NCBI GenBank assembly: GCA_030655795.1
Contig: JAUSPJ010000095.1
Location: 1 to 5,270, forward strand
Length of the DNA stretch: 5,270 bases
Origin: Fidelibacterota bacterium
GTDB lineage: Bacteria > Fidelibacterota > UBA2242
Direction of reading: 5' to 3'
The number at the start of each line of letters is the position of its first letter. Within the stretch, counting starts at the first letter, position 1. The notes below the pieces were generated by a model. The model had not been told where the DNA came from, made no database searches, and saw only the letters and a list, made by a program, of their open reading frames with translations. The position numbers and the translations under genes were made by a program. Shown one piece after another: positions 1 to 5,270 of this stretch.

Positions 1-1
1 T

Positions 2-46
2 ATTCTTGGGAAAACCAGGGAAGAAATTCTGGCTGTGTATTCATAA
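2..46 (+). CDS. C-terminal tail of an upstream gene, possibly a second Kbl-like enzyme (partial)
   Basis: The frame starting at base 2 reads ILGKTREEILAVYS and then stops. The Kbl-like protein encoded at 2161-3408 ends in ILGRSKQEIIEMYGL. Aligned without gaps, six of fourteen positions are identical (I, L, G, E, I, Y) and most of the rest are conservative (K/R, T/S, R/K, E/Q, L/I, V/M). Base 1 is T, which would fit the Asp codon that precedes this stretch in Kbl. E. coli Kbl, as I recall it, lacks this extension, so the match points to the same enzyme subfamily or to a shared docking peptide. The two other forward frames also run from the edge to stops at 66 and 83 but give less protein-like tails. 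Only 14 codons are visible, so the identity of the gene is inference. Confidence 0.45.
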   Translation: MLGKTREEILAVYS

Positions 47-57
47 AAAATCAACTG

Positions 58-86
58 TTGCGATAAAGCTTTTTAAACGGTAAGAT
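58..86 (+). promoter_or_regulatory. Possible sigma-70-like promoter ahead of the acyl ligase gene
   Basis: TTGCGA at 58-63 and TAAGAT at 81-86 each match four of six bases of the -35 and -10 consensus and are separated by exactly 17 bases. The pair lies between the stop of the putative upstream gene (46) and the ligase start (112). Such matches arise easily in AT-rich DNA. If the upstream gene is co-transcribed, no promoter is needed here. Confidence 0.25.
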
Positions 87-111
87 TCTTGAAACATAAA
101 GGAATAATTCT

Positions 112-1839
112 ATGACGAATATTGATTTATATTCTGAAAGACTGAAAAACTTCAGCTGGTCAATTGCGGAAAAAGAGCTCGGCTACTCTGAAAACGCGAT
201 CATTAATATTGGCTGGTACTGTTCGGATCGGATTTGTGATATTGGCAAGGCCGAAAAAACAGCCTTGATCTGGGAGGGGCATGACGATTCCGAAAAACGC
301 TACACGTTCAATGATATACGCCTCGCCTCAAATACTATCGGTAAATTTCTGAAAAATCTGGGTGTCAAAAACGAAGACCGGGTCTGTTTGTTTATGGATA
401 AAATCCCCGAACTTTATTTTAGCTTCCTTGGTGTGCTGAAAATTGGAGCAATCGCGCAACCGTTGTTTTCAGCCTTTGGCGATGAATCGCTGCATGTTCG
501 TCTGGAAAACGCTGAAACCAGCGTGATCATAACACAAAGGAAACACGTATCCAAAGTACGCCGAATATTAGAAAAATCTCCCCATCTGAAACATATTGTC
601 ATTGTTGATTATGATGGAAAACACCCATTGCGCGAACGGGAAATTGCATTCAATCTTGAAGAAACCGCACCGGTAGAAGAGTTCGAAATATTTCCCACCA
701 AAGCAGAATCGCCTTCGGTACTGCATTATACATCCGGCACCACAGGCCAGCCCAAGGGCGTTAAACATGTTCATTATTCCCTGATTTCACAGTACCTGAC
801 AACAAAGTGGGTATTGGATCTGATCGAAGATTCCCTTCTGGGACAGGAAGAAGACATTTATTGGTGTACAGCCGATCCGGGCTGGGTGACGGGAACGTCG
901 TATGGTATCATTGGCCCCTGGAGCCTGGGAATTACACAATGTGTCCTGGATAAAGGTTTTTCTGCGGATAACTGGTACCGGTTTATTGAAAAAAACAGGA
1001 TCACGGTATGGTATTCGGCCCCGACCGCGATTCGCTCGCTGATGAAAGCCGGCGAAGAAATTGTTAAAAATTACAATATGTCTTCGCTGCGGCATTTAGC
1101 CAGTGTGGGCGAACCACTGAACGCAGAAGCGGTGGTCTGGTCAGAAAAAGTATACGGCCTGCCGTTCCTGGATACCTATTGGCAGACGGAAACCGGCTCG
1201 ATTATGATTACGAATTTTCCCGGGATGCCGATCCGGCCGGGCTCCATGGGAAAACCATTTCCGGGAATTGTTGGCGCTGTTATTGACACGAAAACCTATG
1301 ACCCGGTTGAGACAACCGGGAAAATTGGATTGATTGCATTTAAACCCGGCTGGCCGGCGATGATGCGAAGCTACTGGAATAATGAAGAAACTTATCAAAG
1401 CAAATTTAAAAACGGCTGGTATATTCCCGGCGACCGGGCTCGTCTGGATGGCGATGGATATTTCTGGTTTGTTGGCAGAGATGATGATATTATAAATACC
1501 GCCGGGCATTTGGTTAGCCCCTTTGAAGTGGAATCGGCGTTGCTGGAAGCTGAACAGGTAGCCGAATCGGCGGTGGTGTCAAAACCCGATGAAATTAATA
1601 TGGAAGTGGTAAAAGCTTTTGTGGCACTCAGGGAAGGATTTGAGCCCACGCCCGATACCGAGCTGAAAATCATGAATTTTATACGCAAGAAACTGTCACC
1701 AATGGCAATGCCGCAGGAAATTGAATTTGTCAAATCATTGCCCAAAACCCGCAGCGGAAAAATTATGCGCCGCCTGCTGCATGCCAGGGAATGGGGCGAA
1801 GAGATTGGGGATACATCTACCCTGGAAGATGAGGAATAA
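112..1839 (+). CDS. AMP-forming acyl-CoA/acyl-ACP ligase, acetyl-CoA synthetase (AcsA) type
   Basis: This is an ANL-superfamily adenylate-forming enzyme of 575 residues, close to the short AcsA type (about 570) and shorter than enteric Acs (about 650). Such enzymes make acyl-AMP from a carboxylic acid and ATP, then pass the acyl group to a thiol, normally CoA. Visible motifs are the phosphate loop YTSGTTGQPKG (206-216), APTAIRSLMK (303-312), SVGEP (331-335), YWQTETG (356-362), the hinge motif GRDDDIINTAGH (455-466) and the C-terminal PKTRSGKIMRR with catalytic Lys550. Trp357, the residue that restricts the Acs pocket to very short acids, is kept, so acetate or propionate is the likeliest substrate. 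The Arg usually found after G-H/Y in the hinge motif is Leu467. AAAGGA at 98-103 lies eight bases before the ATG and supports this start. The next gene is a carrier protein 20 bases away, so transfer to ACP instead of CoA is possible. Family is certain; acyl acceptor is not. Confidence 0.9.
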   Translation: MTNIDLYSERLKNFSWSIAEKELGYSENAIINIGWYCSDRICDIGKAEKTALIWEGHDDSEKRYTFNDIRLASNTIGKFLKNLGVKNEDRVCLFMDKIPELYFSFLGVLKIGAIAQPLFSAFGDESLHVRLENAETSVIITQRKHVSKVRRILEKSPHLKHIVIVDYDGKHPLREREIAFNLEETAPVEEFEIFPTKAESPSVLHYTSGTTGQPKGVKHVHYSLISQYLTTKWVLDLIEDSLLGQEEDIYWCTADPGWVTGTSYGIIGPWSLGITQCVLDKGFSADNWYRFIEKNRITVWYSAPTAIRSLMKAGEEIVKNYNMSSLRHLASVGEPLNAEAVVWSEKVYGLPFLDTYWQTETGSIMITNFPGMPIRPGSMGKPFPGIVGAVIDTKTYDPVETTGKIGLIAFKPGWPAMMRSYWNNEETYQSKFKNGWYIPGDRARLDGDGYFWFVGRDDDIINTAGHLVSPFEVESALLEAEQVAESAVVSKPDEINMEVVKAFVALREGFEPTPDTELKIMNFIRKKLSPMAMPQEIEFVKSLPKTRSGKIMRRLLHAREWGEEIGDTSTLEDEE

Positions 1840-1859
1840 GTAATAAAAAGGAGAGTAAA

Positions 1860-2108
1860 ATGTCGGAAGAGATGAAAGACATCGTGTTGGAATATGTTAT
1901 TGAAGAGTATCTTGAAGATGAAGACGAAGAAATCAGTTATGATACGCCACTGATTTCCGGTGGGATTGTGGATTCGTTCTCAATGGTATCTCTAAAACGG
2001 TTTTTGGAAAACAGATACAATATTTCCATTCCTGACGATCTGGCGACGCCGGAAGCATTTGACACGGTAACAAAAATTACTGTCCTCGTTGACGGTTTTC
2101 TTAAGTAA
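1860..2108 (+). CDS. Acyl carrier protein (phosphopantetheine-binding)
   Basis: This is an 82-residue free-standing carrier protein of the acyl/peptidyl carrier fold. The phosphopantetheine attachment site is Ser39 in GGIVDSFS (34-41). The Asp-Ser pair is intact, but the usual following Leu is Phe, which is more typical of specialised carriers than of the fatty-acid synthase AcpP. The protein is strongly acidic at the start (EEYLEDEDEE, 15-24), and helix 2 continues into KRFLENRYNISIPDD (46-60). It lies 20 bases after the ligase and is preceded by a good ribosome binding site (AAGGAG at 1848-1853, six bases from the ATG). Between an acyl ligase and an alpha-oxoamine synthase it most likely carries the acyl substrate as a thioester. 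No phosphopantetheinyl transferase is in view, so the modifying enzyme must be encoded elsewhere. Confidence 0.88.
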   Translation: MSEEMKDIVLEYVIEEYLEDEDEEISYDTPLISGGIVDSFSMVSLKRFLENRYNISIPDDLATPEAFDTVTKITVLVDGFLK

Positions 2109-2160
2109 GGGACACGATCATTACGATTAACTCATTTCAATTAAAACTCAGGAGGGATTT

Positions 2161-3408
2161 ATGAGTTTCAGTGACAAGATCAGAACAATTTATCAAGAAC
2201 AATTAAACGCAATCAGCGAGGCGGGAATATTTAAAAAAGAACGCTTTATTCATTCTCGACAGGCGGCGGATATTGAAGTTGAATATCCGGAAGGAGCCGG
2301 TTTGAAAAAAGTGATTAACATGTGCGCAAATAACTATTTGGGACTTTCCAGTCATCCGGAGGTTATTCAGGCCGCCCACGAGGGATTAGATAGTCGCGGT
2401 TATGGTATGTCGTCGGTGCGGTTTATCTGTGGAACACAGGATATTCATAGAGAGCTGGAAGCCCGGATGACGGAGTTTCTGGGCACTGAAGATACGATTT
2501 TGTTTCCATCCTGTATGGATGCGAACGCCGGCGTTTTTGAAGCAATTTTGACCGATCAGGACGTCATGATATCCGATCGTCTGGTACATGCTTCGATTGT
2601 CGATGGTATCCGGTTATGTTCGGCCATGCACGATACCTTCAAGCATTCCAACATGGACCATCTCGAATCAAAACTGCAGCTGCATTCCGACAAACGCCTG
2701 AAGGTAGTCATTACCGATGGTGTTTTTTCAATGGACGGCGACTGCGCTAAACTGGACGAAATGGTCGCGCTTTGTGAAAAATATGATGCAATGCTGTTTG
2801 TGGATGATTCTCATTCCACCGGGTTTATCGGGAAAACCGGGCGCGGGACCCATGAAAAATTTGGTGTGCTGGGCAAAATCGATATCATTACGACCACTTT
2901 TGGAAAAGCTCTCGGCGGTGCTTCGGGTGGATGTGTTTCCGGGCGAAAGGAAATCGTAGAAAGGTGTCGTCAGAAAGCCCGTCCGTATCTGTTTTCAAAT
3001 ACAATTGCTCCGGTAGTTGTTTCGGGCGTTTTAAAAGTGCTGGATATTTTATCTGGAAACACCGAAAGGCGCGATAAGCTGGAACGAAATTCCGATTATT
3101 GGCGGAAAGGTCTGACAAACGCCGGATTTGTGTTAAAGGAAGGCGATACGCCGATTGTGCCGGTGATGCTGTTTAATGCAAAGCTATCTCAGGATGTGTC
3201 CAATGATCTTTATAACGAAGGAATCTATGCAATCGGATTTTTCTTTCCGGTGGTAGCCAAGGGTCAGGCCCGTATCCGGACCCAGATTTCCGCCGGCCAC
3301 GAAATTCATCATTTGGATAAAGCGCTTGAGGCATTTAATAAAATTGGTAAAAAATATGATATTCTGGGCCGGTCAAAACAAGAGATAATTGAAATGTATG
3401 GATTGTAA
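2161..3408 (+). CDS. kbl: 2-amino-3-ketobutyrate CoA ligase / glycine C-acetyltransferase-like PLP enzyme
   Basis: This 415-residue member of the alpha-oxoamine synthase family (fold type I PLP enzymes) condenses an acyl thioester with an amino acid. Kbl itself joins acetyl-CoA and glycine. The similarity to E. coli Kbl is strong: NNYLGLSSHP (57-66), VRFICGTQD (86-94), the PLP-stacking His143 in LVHASIVDG, FSMDG (189-193), VDDSH (214-218), Schiff-base Lys249 in FGKALGGASGG, RPYLFSN (274-280) and KGQARIRTQ (367-375). The active site looks complete. The DDSH form of the motif favours Kbl over serine palmitoyltransferase or BioF. AGGAGG at 2150-2155, five bases before the ATG, fixes the start. 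It follows the carrier protein by 52 bases with no visible terminator. The last 16 or so residues (ILGRSKQEIIEMYGL) extend beyond E. coli Kbl (398 residues) and resemble the protein tail encoded at 2-46. No threonine dehydrogenase is in the window, so a role other than threonine breakdown is plausible, possibly with an acyl-ACP donor. Confidence 0.88.
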   Translation: MSFSDKIRTIYQEQLNAISEAGIFKKERFIHSRQAADIEVEYPEGAGLKKVINMCANNYLGLSSHPEVIQAAHEGLDSRGYGMSSVRFICGTQDIHRELEARMTEFLGTEDTILFPSCMDANAGVFEAILTDQDVMISDRLVHASIVDGIRLCSAMHDTFKHSNMDHLESKLQLHSDKRLKVVITDGVFSMDGDCAKLDEMVALCEKYDAMLFVDDSHSTGFIGKTGRGTHEKFGVLGKIDIITTTFGKALGGASGGCVSGRKEIVERCRQKARPYLFSNTIAPVVVSGVLKVLDILSGNTERRDKLERNSDYWRKGLTNAGFVLKEGDTPIVPVMLFNAKLSQDVSNDLYNEGIYAIGFFFPVVAKGQARIRTQISAGHEIHHLDKALEAFNKIGKKYDILGRSKQEIIEMYGL

Positions 3409-3533
3409 TTCAGTGTATTGCGACGAGGAAAGTAGTGGATTAATCAGTACGCAAATTGAATTAATGATTAACATGAGTTCGACGGAAGAGGAATAATTAC
3501 AATAAGTTCAGAAAAACAGTTTGCTAAAGGCAC

Positions 3534-3566
3534 TCTCCAAATGAGTCCGTTGTGACCTCTGGGAGA
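3534..3566 (+). other. Possible weak RNA hairpin after kbl
   Basis: TCTCC (3534-3538) pairs with GGAGA (3562-3566). Inside it, GAGTC (3543-3547) pairs with GACCTC (3554-3559) with one bulged C, closing a six-base loop. The two stems are separated by an asymmetric internal loop. No T-run follows, so it is a poor intrinsic terminator by itself. It may fold together with the next hairpin as a 3' untranslated structure, or may be chance pairing. Confidence 0.25.
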
Positions 3567-3579
3567 AACGGTTTAAAGA

Positions 3580-3623
3580 TAGCCCCCGAATTAATTCTCC
3601 ACCAGTCCTGTGGACGGGGGTTA
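3580..3623. terminator. GC-rich bulged hairpin, candidate shared terminator
   Basis: CCCCCG (3583-3588) is complementary to CGGGGG (3615-3620), and a second stem TCCAC (3598-3602) / GTGGA (3610-3614) stacks directly inside it around a seven-base loop. All nine unpaired bases (3589-3597) fall on one side. In plus-strand RNA the outer stem extends by a G-U, an A-U and a U-A pair to 3580/3623. The G-U becomes a C-A mismatch on the minus strand. The hairpin ends about 11 bases from the rhomboid stop codon, which suits a terminator for the minus-strand operon. On that strand the following bases are CTATCTTT, which is only moderately T-rich. On the plus strand there is no T-run. Rho-independent termination is therefore uncertain, and a processed or regulatory RNA element is an alternative. 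Confidence 0.45.
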
Positions 3624-3633
3624 CTAAGTGAAA

Positions 3634-4512
3634 TTAATTTCTCATTTTATCTTTATCAGCAAAATATTTGCCGATCAGGGTAAGATTTTGGCGTTCGGAT
3701 TCGCCGAGGCTTTCATAACCGGTTTTGTTTATTTTATCCAGAAGGCGGTCGAGTTCTTCCCGCATTGTTTGATCCGTTCCATGTATATTTGTGTCTGGGT
3801 GTTCGGATTTTTTATCAACCTTGCGGATAAAATTATTAAAGGGATTTTTAATAGATATATGCGGCATTCGAAACCGGATTTTGGAAGCAAGGTTTCGTTT
3901 ATTTAGATAGAGATAGCCAATGATGATACCGCCGAGATGTGTCAAATGACTGATACCACCGGAACCTTGTGAAAAGGATGAAAAGAAGGTAATCACTCCC
4001 ATTATCAACACGAAATATTTTGCCTTTATTGGAATCAGAAAATAGAAATAGATCAGGCGGTTAGGATACATCATGGCAAAGGCAACCAGAATTGCATAAA
4101 CGGCCCCGCTCGCTCCGACTACAGGTATTGTGGAATTAAGACTTAACAACAGGGTAATCAGTCCGGAACCAACGCCGGTGATAAAATAAAATCTATAAAA
4201 CTCCTTTTTCCCCCAGGCGTTTTCAATTTCTGAACCAAACATCCAGAGGACGAACATGTTCATGAAAATATGCCCGAAACTTCCGTGAATAAACAGATAG
4301 GTGAACAGTTGCCACACGAACCCGCGCCCCCAGACAAGCTGCGGCATGAGGCCGAAATAATAGAGAAAAAATCTTTCGCTCTGAAACAAAGTCATGAAAA
4401 GAAAGACCGCCAGATTGGCGATAATGATGTTTTTGACGGCCCCACTGAATATTCGGGGACGTATATACTGCTGGTTATATCCGGAATATTTCTGATAATA
4501 GTTATTATACAT
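3634..4512 (-). CDS. Rhomboid family intramembrane serine protease
   Basis: This is a 292-residue polytopic inner-membrane protease that cleaves transmembrane segments of other proteins; its substrate cannot be told from sequence. The core (about 24-204) has six hydrophobic segments. The nucleophile is Ser135 in GASGAVYA (133-140) and the base is His192 in THLGG (191-195), giving the complete catalytic dyad. The oxyanion-type H-x3-N pair is His81/Asn85 in GHIFMNMF. The N-terminus is Tyr/Asn/Gln-rich (2-17). A basic stretch follows the last helix, and the cytosolic tail ends with a predicted helical motif, LDRLLDKINKTGYESL (254-269), which I recall from Bacteroidota rhomboids. The gene follows recO by seven bases, with AGGA at 4521-4518 five bases before its ATG, so it is probably expressed from the recO transcript. 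A link to recO function is not implied. Confidence 0.93.
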   Translation of the reverse strand: MYNNYYQKYSGYNQQYIRPRIFSGAVKNIIIANLAVFLFMTLFQSERFFLYYFGLMPQLVWGRGFVWQLFTYLFIHGSFGHIFMNMFVLWMFGSEIENAWGKKEFYRFYFITGVGSGLITLLLSLNSTIPVVGASGAVYAILVAFAMMYPNRLIYFYFLIPIKAKYFVLIMGVITFFSSFSQGSGGISHLTHLGGIIIGYLYLNKRNLASKIRFRMPHISIKNPFNNFIRKVDKKSEHPDTNIHGTDQTMREELDRLLDKINKTGYESLGESERQNLTLIGKYFADKDKMRN

Positions 4513-4517
4513 ATGTG

Positions 4518-4522
4518 TCCTA
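4518..4522 (-). promoter_or_regulatory. Rhomboid ribosome binding site overlapping the recO stop codon
   Basis: On the minus strand the recO stop TAG occupies 4522-4520 and lies within TAGGA, the only Shine-Dalgarno-like sequence before the rhomboid ATG (4512). Ribosomes finishing recO would therefore stop on the site needed to start the rhomboid gene, an arrangement typical of translational coupling. Confidence 0.6.
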
Positions 4523-5254
4523 AATATTTAAATCTGATAAGAGTTGAAGGCTTTTAAGATTTAAAGCAATATCCAGGTGATATGAGAGATAGTGGATTAG
4601 CATCCGGAGAATTTTATCCTGGTTTGCCATGAGATGCGAATCGGGCGGGGCAGGATCCTTTAAAAACCCAATATCTGTTTCTGTAAACCGGTGCCCTGAA
4701 GATAAATGATGTCCGCATTCAACGCATATCAGCCGAGCACTTCCAGGATCATAGACCGCGCTTGTTAGTTGTGTCCGGCAGCGGGGACAGCTGTTGACAT
4801 CGAGTCGGTATCCCAGGATATCTGTTACTGTAAATAAAAACCGGATGAACGCCACCTTGCACTTTTCCGGCTCGTGGTCCATAAATCCCAGATGCTGTAC
4901 GGAGCTGTCAAAAATCTCATGATCGTGTTGGTGATCGTGAACAACCTTATCAATTGTCTCCAGCAGCGCCTGGCCCAATATATTACATTCTATGTCCGGA
5001 ACATTTGAAAAATAGGAGTGAATCAAGTCGATTTTACTGAGAGTCTGTATATCGCGGGTGCTTTTATAATAATATATAGCCTCAACGTAATTCAAAGATT
5101 CAAGAAATCCTCTCAATGTACTTTTTAACCGGCGAGCCCCCTTGGCTATGACCGATACTTTTCCCTGTTCCCGGGTAAACATCCTGACAATAGAACTGCT
5201 TTCCCGGAACGGAATGGTTCGTAAAATAAGCGCCTCGGTCTTGATAAGTGTCAT
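4520..5254 (-). CDS. recO: DNA repair protein RecO
   Basis: RecO works with RecR, and often RecF, to displace SSB and load RecA on single-stranded DNA during gap repair; it also anneals complementary strands. The protein has 244 residues, normal for the family. The N-terminal OB-fold domain (about 1-80) begins with the typical KTEALILRTIPFRESS (5-20) and contains GKVSVIAKGAR (31-41). The helical C-terminal domain carries a four-cysteine zinc site, CPRC (156-159) and CVEC (177-180). A His/Asp stretch, HDHQHDHE (106-113), lies just after the start of the helical domain. The ATG at 5254 is chosen because RecO proteins usually start at this point. No strong ribosome binding site is visible before it, the frame stays open to the window edge, and the ATGA at 5254-5251 would allow a four-base overlap with an upstream gene. 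It is the first visible gene of a two-gene unit with the rhomboid protease. Confidence 0.93.
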   Translation of the reverse strand: MTLIKTEALILRTIPFRESSSIVRMFTREQGKVSVIAKGARRLKSTLRGFLESLNYVEAIYYYKSTRDIQTLSKIDLIHSYFSNVPDIECNILGQALLETIDKVVHDHQHDHEIFDSSVQHLGFMDHEPEKCKVAFIRFLFTVTDILGYRLDVNSCPRCRTQLTSAVYDPGSARLICVECGHHLSSGHRFTETDIGFLKDPAPPDSHLMANQDKILRMLIHYLSYHLDIALNLKSLQLLSDLNI

Positions 5255-5270
5255 ATCGTCAACATAGATT

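Larger units (their letters stand above)
3409..3633. other. Non-coding spacer between convergent operons
   Basis: No credible gene is present. The longest ATG-started frame noticed on the plus strand (3464-3496) codes for only ten residues and has no ribosome binding site. The left part (3409-3500) is AT-rich and contains several ATTAAT-containing palindromes (3439-3446; similar ones at 3588-3597 and 3630-3641). The right part is richer in GC and holds two potential hairpins, listed separately. I recognise no tRNA, tmRNA, SRP RNA, RNase P or known riboswitch core. The convergent position makes terminators the expected content. Confidence 0.7.

Noticed and set aside
787..1745. Several minus-strand open frames of 100-122 codons inside the ligase gene
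   Set aside because: They lie opposite a gene with all family motifs, and their translations show no recognisable family features.
2161..3408. Serine palmitoyltransferase, BioF or HemA instead of Kbl
   Set aside because: The motifs VRFICGTQD, VDDSH, RPYLFSN and KGQARIRTQ match Kbl much better. A different substrate within the Kbl clade remains possible.
3425..3433. GAGGAAAGT resembles the start of the RNase P RNA core
   Set aside because: The following bases do not continue the conserved RNase P sequence, the spacer is too short for the whole RNA, and the second conserved core region is absent.
3464..3496. Ten-residue open frame MINMSSTEEE in the spacer
   Set aside because: Too short, no ribosome binding site and no relation to a known leader peptide.
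3409..3633. Mobile element remnant or riboswitch in the spacer
   Set aside because: No terminal inverted repeats, target duplication or transposase fragment were seen, and a riboswitch is unlikely between convergent gene ends with no gene to control.
3628..3906. Plus-strand open frame of 92 codons opposite the rhomboid tail
   Set aside because: It is antisense to a well-supported gene, its hydrophobic translation has no recognisable motif, and the start has no ribosome binding site.

Overview
The window holds five complete genes in two convergent blocks, separated by a roughly 225-base non-coding spacer. The likely source is an uncultured or little-studied bacterium of the Fibrobacterota-Chlorobiota-Bacteroidota assemblage (Calditrichota-, Marinimicrobia- or Ignavibacteria-like). 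Two things suggest this: the overall protein style, and the C-terminal helical motif on the rhomboid protease, which I recall as common in Bacteroidota-type rhomboids. The clear AGGAG-type ribosome binding sites on the plus strand argue against a typical Bacteroidia genome. The taxonomic call is inference only.

Plus-strand block (about 1-3408). The first 46 bases look like the tail of an upstream gene. Then come an acetyl-CoA-synthetase-type AMP-forming acyl ligase (112-1839), a free-standing acyl carrier protein (1860-2108) and a 2-amino-3-ketobutyrate CoA ligase (Kbl)-type PLP enzyme (2161-3408). The spacings are 20 and 52 bases, so this reads as one operon. Kbl normally joins acetyl-CoA to glycine in threonine breakdown. 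Here the partners are an activating enzyme and a carrier protein instead of a visible threonine dehydrogenase. This suggests that a short acyl group is activated, possibly loaded on the carrier, and condensed with an amino acid to an alpha-aminoketone. The upstream tail (ILGKTREEILAVYS) matches the Kbl C-terminal extension (ILGRSKQEIIEMYGL) position by position, so a second, diverged enzyme of the same kind may lie just upstream. The combination is the most interesting signal in the window.

Spacer (3409-3633). No credible gene is seen. It contains two potential RNA hairpins. The stronger one (3580-3623) is a GC-rich stem with a nine-base one-sided bulge, close to the end of the minus-strand block. 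It may be a shared transcription terminator or part of a structured RNA.

Minus-strand block (5254-3634). recO (recombinational repair) is followed seven bases later by a six-helix rhomboid serine protease with a complete Ser/His dyad. The rhomboid ribosome binding site overlaps the recO stop codon, so the two are probably co-transcribed and translationally coupled. This block looks like ordinary chromosomal housekeeping sequence.
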